NCBI GenBank assembly: GCA_017474125.1
Contig: JAFVIF010000031.1
Coordinates: 1 to 48,784 of the forward strand
Source of the DNA: Clostridia bacterium
Lineage (GTDB): Bacteria; Bacillota; Clostridia; Oscillospirales; Acutalibacteraceae
Length of the DNA: 48,784 nucleotides
Direction of reading: 5' to 3'
Part shown: positions 8,029 to 17,158 of the stretch, one piece after another
Position numbering within the stretch: position 1 is the first letter of the stretch
How the letters are laid out: the number at the start of each line of letters is the position of its first letter
The notes under the pieces: model-generated
What the model saw: only the letters and a program-made list of their open reading frames with translations
What the model was told of the DNA's origin: nothing
Databases searched by the model: none
Translations under genes and position numbers: made by a program

Positions 8029-9228
8029 ATGAAACCCGCAGTAAAAAATGCTTTAATTATCGGCGGCACCTGTACCGTCGGCTATATGTTCGTTTATTTC
8101 GTACGTAATATACTTTCGGTGGTATCCCCAAAAATGATAGAGGACGGACTGTATACCGAAGCTCAAATAGGTAATTTATCCTCCGTTTTCTTTATCACCT
8201 ATGCAATAGGTCAGCTTATTAACGGTATTTTGGGAGACAAAATTAAATCTAAATATATGATAAGCTTTGGACTGATTTTGGCAGGTATAACCAATATTGC
8301 TTTTTGCTTTAAGTCCGCCCCCTTCTCTATTATTTATATTTCCTATGCCCTTTGCGGCTTTTTCCTTTCAATGATTTACGGGCCGCTTACCAAGCTTGTA
8401 GCAGAAAACACCGAGCCTCTATACGCTTCGCGCTGTAGTGTAGCGTATAACTTTTCCTCCTTTATAGGCGCTCCCATAGCAGGCTTTTTTGCTATCGTTT
8501 GCTCCTGGGCCATCGTTTTCCTTTTAGGCGGTATCTCCGTAATTATAATGGGTATATTAAGCTTTATAATTTTTTCGGTTCTCGAGAAAAAAGGCGTTAT
8601 AACCTATACCCTTAAAAGAAGAAAAAGCAAATCGGACAGCGGTATAAAGGAACTGTTTAAGCGTAAAATTTTAAAGTTCACCTTTGTATCAATTTTAACG
8701 GGAGTTATCCGCACCACAGTAGTTTTTTGGCTTCCTACCTACTATACGCAGTATTTAAGCTACAGCAGTGAAGAATCTGCGGTAATTTTTTCCATAACCT
8801 CCCTTATTATGTCCTTAAATGCATTTTTAGCGATTATAGTTTACGAAAAGCTTAACCGAAATATCGATTTAACCCTTTTATTATCCTTTGGCCTTTCTGC
8901 AGTATTCTTTATAAGCTGTGTTTTTATAAAGCTTCCGTTATTAAACATTGTTTTAATTAACCTTGCAATTTTTTCGGCAAACTGCGCCTCCACAATGCTT
9001 TGGAGCCGCTACTGTCCGGGACTTCGCAGTACGGGGCTTGTATCCAGCGCAACAGGATATCTCGACTTTGTAAGCTATATGGCCGCATCGGTTTCCTCAA
9101 CCGTTTTCGCTAACGCGGTAAGCGTTATCGGTTGGGAAAAGCTTATTATCGTATGGTGCTTATTAATGGTTGTGGGCGTTTTCGTTTCCATACCTTACGA
9201 CAAAAATTCTCATTACCTTGACGAATAA
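8029..9228 (+). CDS. MFS transporter, organophosphate:phosphate antiporter (OPA) type
   Basis: An integral membrane transporter of 399 aa with about 12 hydrophobic segments. The N-terminus GYMFVYFVRNILSVVSPKM resembles the Y..R.N.S...P start of GlpT/UhpT-type (OPA) carriers, which exchange sugar phosphates or glycerol 3-phosphate for phosphate. The start is ATG 8029 with AGAGGT at 8017-8022; the reading frame stays open far upstream but only inside rpiR in another frame. Substrate is not determined. The RpiR partner, which senses phosphosugars, supports a phosphorylated sugar. A bidirectional terminator follows directly. Confidence 0.85.
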   Translation: MKPAVKNALIIGGTCTVGYMFVYFVRNILSVVSPKMIEDGLYTEAQIGNLSSVFFITYAIGQLINGILGDKIKSKYMISFGLILAGITNIAFCFKSAPFSIIYISYALCGFFLSMIYGPLTKLVAENTEPLYASRCSVAYNFSSFIGAPIAGFFAIVCSWAIVFLLGGISVIIMGILSFIIFSVLEKKGVITYTLKRRKSKSDSGIKELFKRKILKFTFVSILTGVIRTTVVFWLPTYYTQYLSYSSEESAVIFSITSLIMSLNAFLAIIVYEKLNRNIDLTLLLSFGLSAVFFISCVFIKLPLLNIVLINLAIFSANCASTMLWSRYCPGLRSTGLVSSATGYLDFVSYMAASVSSTVFANAVSVIGWEKLIIVWCLLMVVGVFVSIPYDKNSHYLDE

Positions 9229-9250
9229 AAAGAGCCTGTCGGCTCTTTTT
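9228..9250. terminator. Bidirectional terminator between the MFS gene and ldhA
   Basis: AGAGCC 9231-9236, loop TGTC, GGCTCT 9241-9246, with flanking A and T runs that extend the stem and give T-tails on both strands. It serves two convergent genes and overlaps both stop codons. Confidence 0.85.
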
Positions 9251-10241
9251 ATATTACCCTATTATCCTCAATAATTATATCGCCGCCGAATTTCAAAGCG
9301 TTTTCAAGGGTAGTTATAGCTATTCCCTTTAGCGCTTCTCTTGTTAAAAAGCCTTGATGCGAGGTAACTATAACGTTAGGAAATGAAAGTAATCGCGCCG
9401 TAATACTCGTTTCAAGAATATCATCCTCGCGGTTTTCGAAAACGTTATTGTTTTCCTCCTCGTAAACGTCAAGGCCTACTCCGAAAAACTTTCTGTCCCT
9501 TATACCCTCTATTAAATCGTTGGTATTAATAAGCCCACCGCGTGAAGTGTTAATCAATATAACTCCATCCTTCATTTTGCTTATGCTGTCACGGTTAATT
9601 AAATATCTCGTTTTATCGGTTAGGGGACAGTGAAGTGAAATAAGGTCGCTGTTGCTCAGCAGCTCGTTTAAGGAGCAGTACTGTGCAAAAGGCAAATTTT
9701 CATTAACCTTTGAATCGTTTGCAAGCACCTTCATACCGAGTCCGTTGCAAATTTTACACATTGCCGTGCCTATTTTTCCCGTGCCTATTATTCCCGCTGT
9801 TTTTCCGTTAAAGTTACGTCCCGTAAGCCCCACCAGACTAAAGTTATTCTCCCTAACCTTTATATACGCCTTGTGTATTTTTCTGTTTACCGCTAACGCT
9901 AATGCTATAGCGTGCTCTGCAACTGCCTCGGGTGAATAAGCAGGCACCCTTAACACCGTTAAATTATATTTTTTAGCCGCATTAATATCTACGTTGTTAT
10001 ATCCTGCACAACGCAGTAAAACAAGTCTGACTCCAACCTTTGAAAGTATTTTTATCACCGTTTCGTCAACAATAGAAGCAACGAAAACACAAACGGCATC
10101 ATACCCCGCCGCAAGCCCTGCCGTACGCGGACTTATATCACCTTCCAAAAAGTCTATAATAATATCCTTATATTTACCTTTTAAATTCTCCTTAAAGGAA
10201 TCCTTGTCGTATTGCTTTGTATCGTAAAAAAGAATTTTCAT
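9249..10241 (-). CDS. ldhA: D-lactate dehydrogenase (D-2-hydroxyacid dehydrogenase)
   Basis: Reduces pyruvate to D-lactate with NADH, a fermentation end step. The 330-aa length is that of the fermentative LdhA group. The Rossmann motif GIIGTGKIGTAM is at about 148-159. Catalytic residues are recognisable: Arg in NTSRGG (about 234), Glu in GLDVYEEE (about 262) and His in VTSHQGF (about 296). The substrate-site segment LVLLRCAGYNNVD is typical of LdhA and helps separate it from phosphoglycerate or glycerate dehydrogenases. GGGAGGT lies 8 nt before the ATG. It is a single gene, convergent with the MFS gene. Confidence 0.9.
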   Translation of the reverse strand: MKILFYDTKQYDKDSFKENLKGKYKDIIIDFLEGDISPRTAGLAAGYDAVCVFVASIVDETVIKILSKVGVRLVLLRCAGYNNVDINAAKKYNLTVLRVPAYSPEAVAEHAIALALAVNRKIHKAYIKVRENNFSLVGLTGRNFNGKTAGIIGTGKIGTAMCKICNGLGMKVLANDSKVNENLPFAQYCSLNELLSNSDLISLHCPLTDKTRYLINRDSISKMKDGVILINTSRGGLINTNDLIEGIRDRKFFGVGLDVYEEENNNVFENREDDILETSITARLLSFPNVIVTSHQGFLTREALKGIAITTLENALKFGGDIIIEDNRVI

Positions 10242-10268
10242 TATAATACCTCCCTTTTTACTATTCCC

Positions 10269-10297
10269 TTGAAAAGATAAAAATATTATGATATATT
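10269..10297 (+). promoter_or_regulatory. Probable promoter of maf-trmO
   Basis: TTGAAA (10269-10274), a 17-bp spacer and TATATT (10292-10297), 35 nt before the maf start codon. Confidence 0.5.
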
Positions 10298-10332
10298 TTT
10301 AAAAGAAGTTTTCATTTAACGGAGGTTTTTAT

Positions 10333-10893
10333 ATGAAAATCATTCTTGCATCTGCTTCCCCGAGAAGACGTGAGTTAATTAAGCTTATAGACGAAAACGC
10401 AGTGTGCGTTTCTGCCGATATTGAAGAAAACGTACCAAATGGTATTGAAAGCGAAGCCGCGCCCGAATTTTTAGCTTGTCAAAAGGCACTTCACGTTGCA
10501 AAAAGCTATGAAAATTACCTTGTTATAGGCTGTGATACCGCCGTGTTTATAGATTCGGTTATGTTAGGCAAGCCCCAAAATGAGGAGGATGCCTTTAATA
10601 TGCTTTCCCTTTTGTGCGGCAGAACCCATAAGGTAATTACAGGCTGTTGCCTTGTTAAGGGCAAGAAAACCCTTAGCTTTTCCTGTACTTCTCATGTTAC
10701 CTTTTACAATATGAGTGAAAGGGAAATTCGCTTATACGTTGAAAGCAAGGAGCCGTTAGATAAGGCGGGCGCTTACGGTATTCAGGGAAAAGGAAGCCTT
10801 TTCGTTGAAAAAATCAACGGCGATTATTTTAACATCGTCGGTCTGCCCGTAGCTATGCTAAATAAACAAATCAAAAAATTCATCGAGGAATAA
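10333..10893 (+). CDS. maf: Maf-type nucleoside triphosphate pyrophosphatase
   Basis: Hydrolyses non-canonical or specific NTPs (dTTP/UTP type) to the monophosphate and pyrophosphate. The 186-aa protein shows the whole family pattern: ASASPRRRELI at 6-16, the acidic IGCDTAV (Asp69), the GKP loop near residue 79, KVITGCCL and DKAGAYGIQG. GGAGG precedes the ATG by 7 nt. It is followed after a single base by trmO, whose ribosome site lies inside this gene. Confidence 0.95.
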   Translation: MKIILASASPRRRELIKLIDENAVCVSADIEENVPNGIESEAAPEFLACQKALHVAKSYENYLVIGCDTAVFIDSVMLGKPQNEEDAFNMLSLLCGRTHKVITGCCLVKGKKTLSFSCTSHVTFYNMSEREIRLYVESKEPLDKAGAYGIQGKGSLFVEKINGDYFNIVGLPVAMLNKQIKKFIEE

Positions 10894-10894
10894 A

Positions 10895-11563
10895 ATGAAA
10901 ATTATTGCAAGAATTTACAACGATTTTACCGATAAATTCGGCATACCGCGTCAAAGCGGTATTGCAGACAAGCTCGTTTCAAAAATCGTTTTTGAGAAGG
11001 AATACCGCGACCCCTCCTGTATTAAGGGGATAGAAGATTTTTCTCATTTATGGCTTATTTGGAACTTTAGCAAAAGCGAGCGCGAGAGCTTTTCCCCAAC
11101 CGTCCGACCGCCGCGCCTTGGCGGTAATAAGCGCGTCGGTGTTTTTGCAACTCGCTCCCCTTTCCGTCCAAACCCTATAGGGCTGTCATTAGTAAAGCTT
11201 CAAAAGGCTGAAATTTGTCAGGAAGGCCCCGTGCTTTACGTTCTGGGAGCCGACCTTTTAAACGGCACCCCTATTTACGATATAAAGCCTTATATTCCAT
11301 ACAGTGATTGCCGCACCGAAGCCATCGGCGGCTTTGCAGAAGAAAAAAAGGACTACCGATTAAAGGTAATTTTCCCAAATGAATTACTAAGCGCAATACC
11401 GAAGGATAAGCAAGAATCGTTAATTACCATACTTGAAGGCGACCCGCGTCCCTCCTACCAAAACGATAATGAAAGAATCTACGGTATGAGCTTTGGCGGC
11501 TACGAAATAAAATTCAAGGTTGACGGCACCACCTTAACAGTAACAGAAACAGGCAAAGCATAA
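10895..11563 (+). CDS. trmO: tRNA (t6A37-N6)-methyltransferase TrmO/TsaA family
   Basis: Adds a methyl group to N6 of t6A37 in tRNA-Thr using S-adenosylmethionine, giving m6t6A. The 222-aa protein has the single-sheet barrel core with GIPRQSGI, the signature RPPRLGGNKRVGVFATRSPFRPNPIG segment (given here by its parts, about 67-92), LLNGTPIYDIKPYIPYSD and the C-terminal DPRPSYQ motif. It begins 1 nt after the maf stop, with GAGG inside maf, so the two are translationally coupled. The window's tRNA-Thr(CGT) is a potential substrate class. A strong terminator follows. Confidence 0.93.
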   Translation: MKIIARIYNDFTDKFGIPRQSGIADKLVSKIVFEKEYRDPSCIKGIEDFSHLWLIWNFSKSERESFSPTVRPPRLGGNKRVGVFATRSPFRPNPIGLSLVKLQKAEICQEGPVLYVLGADLLNGTPIYDIKPYIPYSDCRTEAIGGFAEEKKDYRLKVIFPNELLSAIPKDKQESLITILEGDPRPSYQNDNERIYGMSFGGYEIKFKVDGTTLTVTETGKA

Positions 11564-11581
11564 CGCTTTGCCTGTTTTTTA
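11549..11581 (+). terminator. Terminator of maf-trmO
   Basis: ACAGGCAAAGC 11549-11559 pairs with GCTTTGCCTGT 11565-11575 around ATAAC, followed by a T run. The trmO stop lies in the loop and the T run overlaps the stop of the convergent amidase gene. Confidence 0.9.
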
Positions 11582-12322
11582 GCTTTTTATATACGGCGCA
11601 TAGGAATACCCTACGAGATTTTTATACCTTATGAGATACCAATCGGGTAGCGTTGCAAGTATGGTAACGCTTTCACCGGACGGAACGGTGCCAATAATCC
11701 GAGAATTTATATTTGCCGCTTCTCTGATATTTAAATTACCTCCCATCGGCGTTGCTATGGTGCCCATCATATTATTAACGGGATAATTAAAGGGAATATC
11801 AAAATAATCTGCAAGGCTCAGCACCGTATTTTGCGCTATTTCCTCTATATTATTCCGTATCCAAAATGCATCCTCGGCGTTATCGTGATAAGCGTATTCT
11901 ATAAGCACCGACGGTGCCCTTGTTCTTGCCACCTCGCCTATACTCGTGGTAGGCACAGCCCTTACCCTTTCAGGAATCGGATAAATAAGCTTCAAATTAT
12001 TAGCTATTATTTCTGCCGCCCTTTGCCCCTTAGTGCTTGTCGGATAATAATAAACCTCTGTTCCGCGTATTTTTCCTTCGTTCCCCGGCCCGGCCGCATT
12101 GGAATGTAAGGCCAAGTGCAAATCATAATTACCGGAATTAGAAGCCCTTATACTGCTTGCCGCCGTCATTTCGGGTGTATTTCTGACGTACTCAATATTA
12201 GAAGCCTCAAGATACGGTATCATAGCATCGGCAATAAGGTTCATATAATATTCCTCGCTGCCGCTTCCGTCTACGTACGGATTAAACTCCTGAGTTGACG
12301 GGCTTAAATATATTATAGGCAT
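11579..12322 (-). CDS. N-acetylmuramoyl-L-alanine amidase (amidase_3-like) with SH3b domain
   Basis: Predicted to cut the amide bond between muramic acid and the stem peptide. The 247-aa protein has an amidase_3-type catalytic domain (residues 1-175) with LHLALHSNA, GTEVYYYP and SVLIEYAYHDN (His and Glu metal/catalytic positions), then a C-terminal bacterial SH3 domain (about 188-247, LNIREAANINSRIIGTVPSGE). There is no signal peptide. The N-terminal metal motif that normally reads DxGHGG is replaced by YLSPSTQEFN, so one canonical zinc histidine is not at its usual place; a known spore/phage-like branch has this variant. The start is ATG 12322; an upstream GTG at 12337 lies in the ribosome site. 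The GGGAGGGG site is inside a terminator-like hairpin (12329-12357). Confidence 0.85.
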   Translation of the reverse strand: MPIIYLSPSTQEFNPYVDGSGSEEYYMNLIADAMIPYLEASNIEYVRNTPEMTAASSIRASNSGNYDLHLALHSNAAGPGNEGKIRGTEVYYYPTSTKGQRAAEIIANNLKLIYPIPERVRAVPTTSIGEVARTRAPSVLIEYAYHDNAEDAFWIRNNIEEIAQNTVLSLADYFDIPFNYPVNNMMGTIATPMGGNLNIREAANINSRIIGTVPSGESVTILATLPDWYLIRYKNLVGYSYAPYIKS

Positions 12323-12328
12323 AAAAAC

Positions 12329-12357
12329 CCCTCCCACACATTTTATGTGAGGGAGGG
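12329..12357 (-). terminator. Terminator-like hairpin that contains the amidase ribosome site
   Basis: CCCTCCC 12329-12335 pairs with GGGAGGG 12351-12357, and CACA 12337-12340 with TGTG 12346-12349 (one A/A mismatch between). On the minus strand the 3' arm is the GGGAGGGG ribosome site of the amidase, followed by TTTTT and the ATG. It sits 24 nt after the stop of the upstream gene. It can end that operon's transcript, and hide the amidase ribosome site in any read-through transcript. Confidence 0.7.
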
Positions 12358-12380
12358 AAATTTAATAACTTATGCCATTG

Positions 12381-12917
12381 TTAAGAAAGGCAGAATTTTT
12401 CCGCCTGCTCCTTTACAACCGAGGAAAACCAACAGTAAAGCGCTTCGCCAAGCTCTTGATATACGTTATCACCGTCGTGAGAGCACAGCATAGCAAAGGT
12501 CTGACCGATTCGACGGTCAACCTCTATGCCACGTCTGTATGCCAAATAATAAAAGGAAAAAGCGCCCGTATCGGTTGAAGTTTTAAGTATTTCAGGATTA
12601 TTTTCCTTTAAGTAATCAATAAAAGCCTTTTGGGCAATGCCTGCATCGGTATCGTCAGCACAGTACCTTTCAAAGCCTACCGTTGTCGTAAAGGAAAGCA
12701 ACAGCCTTCTTTGAATAATCATTTCATAGTTGCCGTCATCATCATATTTAAAGTTGGTGGCATCCTTTGAAAAAATCTGTGCTACGGCTCTGCCCAAATA
12801 CTTAGCGTTATTGTGTTCGCCCTCATTTAAGGCATTTTTACCTGCTAATAGCTTATTACGCTTAACGTCAACCGAGGGCTTATCCCCCGCTATTTTAATA
12901 TCAGCGTCAAAATACAC
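12381..12917 (-). CDS. Conserved hypothetical protein, 178 aa
   Basis: I do not recognise this family with certainty. It is a soluble protein without signal peptide or membrane segment. The N-terminus MYFDADIKIAGDKPSVDVKRNKL is beta-like, then a long alpha-helical part with the segment MIIQRRLLLSFTTTVGFERYC. The start is GTG 12917, with GAGG 7 nt upstream, 2 nt after the stop of the TSCPD gene, so both are coupled. It is the last gene of the dgt-dnaG-rpoD-TSCPD run, followed by a terminator-like hairpin. No function can be given. Confidence 0.8.
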   Translation of the reverse strand: MYFDADIKIAGDKPSVDVKRNKLLAGKNALNEGEHNNAKYLGRAVAQIFSKDATNFKYDDDGNYEMIIQRRLLLSFTTTVGFERYCADDTDAGIAQKAFIDYLKENNPEILKTSTDTGAFSFYYLAYRRGIEVDRRIGQTFAMLCSHDGDNVYQELGEALYCWFSSVVKEQAEKFCLS

Positions 12918-12919
12918 GT

Positions 12920-13177
12920 TTATTCCTCGTTTTTCTTTTTAAATTCAATCAGCGCTTTTGCAAGCTGTGCGGGACAAGAGGTATCCTTGAAGCCGCAACG
13001 GATAGACTGTAAACGGTTAATAACCTCGTCTACCTCCATACCGCTCACCAATGCTGAAATACCCTTTAAATTTCCGTTACAGCCGCCCGAAAACCTTACG
13101 TCCTTAATAATCCCATCCTCAACCGAAAATTCGATAAGACGGGAACAAACGCCCTTTGGTGTATACTGGTAGGTCAT
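12920..13177 (-). CDS. TSCPD domain protein (TIGR03905-like)
   Basis: A small 85-aa protein that consists entirely of a TSCPD domain. The eponymous motif reads TSCPAQLAKAL at about 66-76, and the N-terminal half VCSRLIEFSVEDGIIKDVRFSGGCNGN is typical of the stand-alone Firmicute family. Related domains sit at the C-terminus of some ribonucleotide reductases; the free-standing form has no established role. Conserved Cys residues (in VCSR, GGCNGN, IRCGF, TSCPAQ) suggest metal or redox function, by inference. It lies 9 nt after rpoD and 2 nt before the 178-aa gene. Confidence 0.9.
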   Translation of the reverse strand: MTYQYTPKGVCSRLIEFSVEDGIIKDVRFSGGCNGNLKGISALVSGMEVDEVINRLQSIRCGFKDTSCPAQLAKALIEFKKKNEE

Positions 13178-13186
13178 GGTTATCTC

Positions 13187-14287
13187 CTATTTATCTCTAA
13201 AACGGTTACTGCGAACAGGATGACGGAGCTTACGTAAAGCCTTTGCTTCAATCTGACGGATACGCTCTCTGGTTACGTTAAACTCACTGCCAACCTCTTC
13301 AAGCGTATGACATCTGCCGTCGTGAAGTCCGAAGCGAAGTCTGATAACAGCTTCTTCTCTTTCGGTAAGGGTTTTTAAAACTCCGTCGATATCCTCGTTG
13401 GTAATGGTTTTAAGAGCCGCCTCATCGGGAGCAAGGGCATCCTCGTCTCGAATAAAGTCCATAAGACGGGAATCCTCCTCGGGACCAATAGGAGTTTCCA
13501 TAGAAACAGGCTCCTGAGCAACACGCATAATCTCTCTTACTCTTTCAACCGGCATTTCAAGCTTTTGAGCAATCATTTCCTCACTGGGCTCATAGCCGTT
13601 TTCGTGTAAAAGCTGACTTTGTACTCTCTTTAAGCGGTTAATGGTTTCAACCATATGAACGGGAATACGAATAGTTCTGGCCTGATCGGCAATAGCACGG
13701 GTAATAGCCTGACGAATCCACCAGGTGGCATAGGTAGAAAACTTAAAGCCTTTGGTGTAGTCAAACTTATCAACAGCCTTAATAAGACCAACGTTACCCT
13801 CCTGAATAAGATCAAGAAAATACATACCTCTGCCAACGTATTTTTTGGCAATACTTACAACGAGACGAAGGTTTGCCTCGGCAAGTCGTCTTTTAGCCTT
13901 TTCGTCGCCCTCGGCAATTTTAACGGCAAGCTCAATTTCCTCGTCACCGGTAAGCAGAGGAACTCTGCCTATTTCACGAAGATATACCTTAACGGGGTCA
14001 TCAAGGGACATATTATCAAGATTGCTGGGGTCGTCCAACTGATCTAAATCCATTTCCTCAAGCTTTAAATCATCGTCGCTGGGCTCCTCGTCATAATCAA
14101 GCTCTAAAAGCTCGGGCTCGTCAAAAAGGCCCTCTAAATCATCGGGCGCATTTTCAATTTCATCAATAGAAGCAATCTTGTCGCTTTTTTCTGCCTCATA
14201 GGAATCAAACTCTTTGGTTTCCTCAGCAGTTTCCTCAATCACTTCGTTTGCTTTAGCCTTTTTAGACTTCTTACTATTTTCCATCAT
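13187..14287 (-). CDS. rpoD: Primary sigma factor RpoD/SigA
   Basis: Directs RNA polymerase to housekeeping promoters. About 366 aa. The N-terminus is strongly acidic with a Lys-rich start. Region 1.2 is [17 protein letters not shown]. Region 2 has [26 protein letters not shown] and [16 protein letters not shown]. Region 4.2 is [29 protein letters not shown]. Three ATG codons in a row (14290, 14287, 14284) follow AAGGGAG; the second or third has the best spacing. All overlap the end of dnaG by 11-17 nt, so translation is coupled. The same frame is open further upstream, inside dnaG, but has no ribosome site. The order dgt-dnaG-rpoD is the Firmicute form of the macromolecular synthesis operon. 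Confidence 0.96.
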   Translation of the reverse strand: MMENSKKSKKAKANEVIEETAEETKEFDSYEAEKSDKIASIDEIENAPDDLEGLFDEPELLELDYDEEPSDDDLKLEEMDLDQLDDPSNLDNMSLDDPVKVYLREIGRVPLLTGDEEIELAVKIAEGDEKAKRRLAEANLRLVVSIAKKYVGRGMYFLDLIQEGNVGLIKAVDKFDYTKGFKFSTYATWWIRQAITRAIADQARTIRIPVHMVETINRLKRVQSQLLHENGYEPSEEMIAQKLEMPVERVREIMRVAQEPVSMETPIGPEEDSRLMDFIRDEDALAPDEAALKTITNEDIDGVLKTLTEREEAVIRLRFGLHDGRCHTLEEVGSEFNVTRERIRQIEAKALRKLRHPVRSNRFRDK

Positions 14288-16052
14288 CATTATCTCCCTT
14301 TTTTTGTTTAAGAATCTGTTGCATTCTGTCAATCCAGTCTGCTTCGTCCTCCCCATCAGATGAATTTTTCATTGATTCCTGTTTTAAAACCTCTATACTG
14401 TCGCTAAGCAAGGTGCCCGGATTACGCTCAGCCTTAACTCCGCTTTGGAGCGAGACGATATAGCCTAACTCGGCAGGTGTATATTTTGCTCCGAACAGTG
14501 AGATTTCTATATTATCTCCCTCCTTAAGCGCGGCGTAAATATCCCCATATATACGTCGGTTAAGGGCGGTGATAAACCTTTCGGGCGGTAGAACCTCTTC
14601 TACCTTTGTAAAAAAGTCGGGATGAGCCATAAGCACCGAAATTATGGTTTCCTCGGCAACTGCGGCTCGCTTGTTAAAGCGCTTTTCGGGGTTAATTTCA
14701 GTCTTATCAAAGCGTGGGGCCTCAACCTCTTTTATTTCGGCCTGCCTGCGCTTTTTGGCATTTTCCTCCCGTATTCGCTTAATTGCGCTATCCACGGCAT
14801 TTTTACTTAAATTATACCTTTCGGCAAGCTTTCCTGCATACAAATCGATAGTAAGGTCATCACCCGTATCGGCAAGTATTGCGGCAGCCGCCTTTAAATA
14901 TTTGAGCTTACCGTCGTCACTGCTGAGATCTAAGCCCTGTGACGCCGTTCTCAGCTTATATTCAATATCACTTTCTGCTCCTTCAATAAGGGCGCGAAAT
15001 TTATCGGCAGAGTTTTTCTTAATAAACTCGTCGGGGTCCTTTCCGTCGGGAAGCACAAGCACCCGTATGGGCATACCCGAATCCTTTAAAATACTAAGTG
15101 CTTTTTTTACGGCGTTCTGTCCTGCCGTATCGGAGTCAAGAGTAATAACTATTTCGTTAGTGTATCGGCTAAGTAGCTTTGCCTGCTCAATGGTGAAGGA
15201 CGTACCGAGAGCGGCAACAGTATTTGTAAAGCCGGCCTGATGGAGCGAAATAACGTCCATATTACCTTCGACCAATATAACTCTGTCAGCACAAGTATTT
15301 TTCGCAAAATTAAAACCGTAAAGGTTTTCGCTTTTTTTATAAACGGGAGTATCAGAGGTGTTAACGTACTTACCGCCCGCCTTTTCATCCCCGGGTCGGG
15401 CTCGTCCGCTAAAGGCTATAACGTTGCCGCGAAGGTTAATTATCGGAAACATTACCCTGTTTCTGAAGCGGTCAAAGTAGCTTCCCTTCGAGCTTTTCGA
15501 AATAACGTTTGCCTGAAGCATATCCCCTATAGAATAACCAAGCCCCGTTAAATGCTTTAAAAGAGAATCCCAATTATCGGGAGCACAGCCAAGACCGAAT
15601 TTTCTAATGGTAGCAAGGCTTAGTCCTCGACCGAGCAAATAATCTCTGGCCCATTTGCCGCTGTCACTCATAAGCACCTTATGGAAAAACCTTGCCGATT
15701 CGCGGTTAATTTCAAGTATGGTTTGCTTTAGCCTTTGAAGGGAATTATCATTACCTGAGTCCTCGGGAATGACCACACCGCATTTATCGGCCAAATACTT
15801 AATAGATTCAACGTAATCAAGATGCTCAATAAGTCCCGTAAAGGTTAAAACGTCACCGCCAACCTTACAGCCGAAGCAATAAAAGGAGCCGTTTTCGGGA
15901 TATATTGTAAAGGAGGGAGTTTTTTCGTTATGGAACGGACAAAGCCCTATAAGATTTTTTCCTCTGCGCTTTAAAACAACGTACTGTGAAATAACCGATT
16001 CAATATCATTTCTGTATTTAATTTCGGCAATTACTTCTTGAGGAATAGCCAT
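14274..16052 (-). CDS. dnaG: DNA primase
   Basis: Makes RNA primers for DNA replication. The 592-aa protein has the CHC2 zinc finger (about residues 38-65, [12 protein letters not shown] and [11 protein letters not shown]), the RNA polymerase core with ARFFHKVL and FRNRVMFPI, the Toprim domain with VEGNMDV (acidic catalytic Glu) and TLDSDTAG, and a C-terminal DnaB-helicase-binding domain. GGGAG precedes the ATG. It starts 32 nt after dgt and its 3' end overlaps rpoD. Confidence 0.97.
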   Translation of the reverse strand: MAIPQEVIAEIKYRNDIESVISQYVVLKRRGKNLIGLCPFHNEKTPSFTIYPENGSFYCFGCKVGGDVLTFTGLIEHLDYVESIKYLADKCGVVIPEDSGNDNSLQRLKQTILEINRESARFFHKVLMSDSGKWARDYLLGRGLSLATIRKFGLGCAPDNWDSLLKHLTGLGYSIGDMLQANVISKSSKGSYFDRFRNRVMFPIINLRGNVIAFSGRARPGDEKAGGKYVNTSDTPVYKKSENLYGFNFAKNTCADRVILVEGNMDVISLHQAGFTNTVAALGTSFTIEQAKLLSRYTNEIVITLDSDTAGQNAVKKALSILKDSGMPIRVLVLPDGKDPDEFIKKNSADKFRALIEGAESDIEYKLRTASQGLDLSSDDGKLKYLKAAAAILADTGDDLTIDLYAGKLAERYNLSKNAVDSAIKRIREENAKKRRQAEIKEVEAPRFDKTEINPEKRFNKRAAVAEETIISVLMAHPDFFTKVEEVLPPERFITALNRRIYGDIYAALKEGDNIEISLFGAKYTPAELGYIVSLQSGVKAERNPGTLLSDSIEVLKQESMKNSSDGEDEADWIDRMQQILKQKKGDNDDGK

Positions 16053-16084
16053 ATTCTCCCACCTTTCATTTTATTTTTAAAAGC

Positions 16085-17080
16085 TTAATGCTCCCAAGAG
16101 CCGGGAACGTAAATATTAGTATAGGTAACCACAGCAAAATGGTCGGTCATACCTGCGATATAGTCAACAACGGCACGCTCTGTTCCTTCAAGCTCACTTA
16201 TGATTCTGTATTCATTGGGCAAAAGTGAGGAATGCTCACAGTAATAGTCGTACAGTCCCTTTACAAAGCCATCTACCTTTGTCTCCTCCGATTTAGCCTT
16301 CGGGTTACGGTAAACCGACTCAAAAAGAAATTCGTGCAAAGCGTTAAAATATACCGACGTTTCGCTGTCCATACTTATCGTATCGGTGCTGTTTTCAACC
16401 ACCGATTTAACAAGAGAATTTATTCGCTGACTTTTTGTCTGTCCAAGAGCGGCGCGTATATCGGCAGGAATAGAGTCAACACTTATAATGTTGCCCCGCA
16501 CCGCATCGTCAATATCGTGATTAATATACGCAATTCTGTCGGAAATGCGCACCACCCTGCCTTCAAGGGTGTCGGCCTCAACGCCACGCGTGTGACAAAT
16601 AATTCCGTTAAGCACCTCTTCGGTAAGGTTGAGCCCCTTCCCCTGCTTTTCAAGCTTTTCGCAAACCCTTACACTTTGCTCATAATGGGTAAAGTTAAAG
16701 GGAGCGAGACTGCAAAGCGCCCTTTCCCCAGCATGTCCAAAGGGAGTATGCCCAAGGTCGTGTCCTAAAGCGATAGCCTCGGTCAAGTCCTCGTTAAGTC
16801 CCATTGCTCTTGCTATGGTACGGGCAATTTGCGAAACCTCAAGGGTATGAGTAAGACGTGTTCTGTAGTGGTCGGATTCGGGGGATAAGAAAACCTGCGT
16901 TTTATGCTTTAAGCGTCGGAAGGCCTTAGAATGAATAATTCTGTCTCGGTCACGCTGAAAAGCGGTACGCATATCCGATTCCTCTTCAAAAACCTTTCTT
17001 CCCTTGGTCGAATCGCTGAAGCAGGCACGAGCATCTAAATACAAGCGTTCATTGGCTTCAATACGTTCTCTTATATTCAC
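16085..17080 (-). CDS. dgt: dGTP triphosphohydrolase-like HD protein
   Basis: Removes triphosphate from dGTP or another dNTP; this shorter branch may have a different nucleotide preference. The 331-aa protein shows the HD-domain metal residues: RTRLTHTLEVSQIAR with His, ALGHDLGHTPFGHAGE with the HD pair, and RISDRIAYINHDIDD. The N-terminal FQRDRDRIIHSKAFRRLKHKTQVF is family-specific. It starts with GTG 17080, with AAGGAG 8 nt upstream. It heads the run to dnaG and rpoD. A TATAAT at 17122-17127 (minus) may be its -10; no good -35 is seen. Confidence 0.93.
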   Translation of the reverse strand: MNIRERIEANERLYLDARACFSDSTKGRKVFEEESDMRTAFQRDRDRIIHSKAFRRLKHKTQVFLSPESDHYRTRLTHTLEVSQIARTIARAMGLNEDLTEAIALGHDLGHTPFGHAGERALCSLAPFNFTHYEQSVRVCEKLEKQGKGLNLTEEVLNGIICHTRGVEADTLEGRVVRISDRIAYINHDIDDAVRGNIISVDSIPADIRAALGQTKSQRINSLVKSVVENSTDTISMDSETSVYFNALHEFLFESVYRNPKAKSEETKVDGFVKGLYDYYCEHSSLLPNEYRIISELEGTERAVVDYIAGMTDHFAVVTYTNIYVPGSWEH

Positions 17081-17158
17081 TCTACCAACTCCTTTACGTA
17101 AGCTTAAACGGCTCTCTGATTATTATATACGCAAAAAAATTCAAAAAACCTTTATTTT

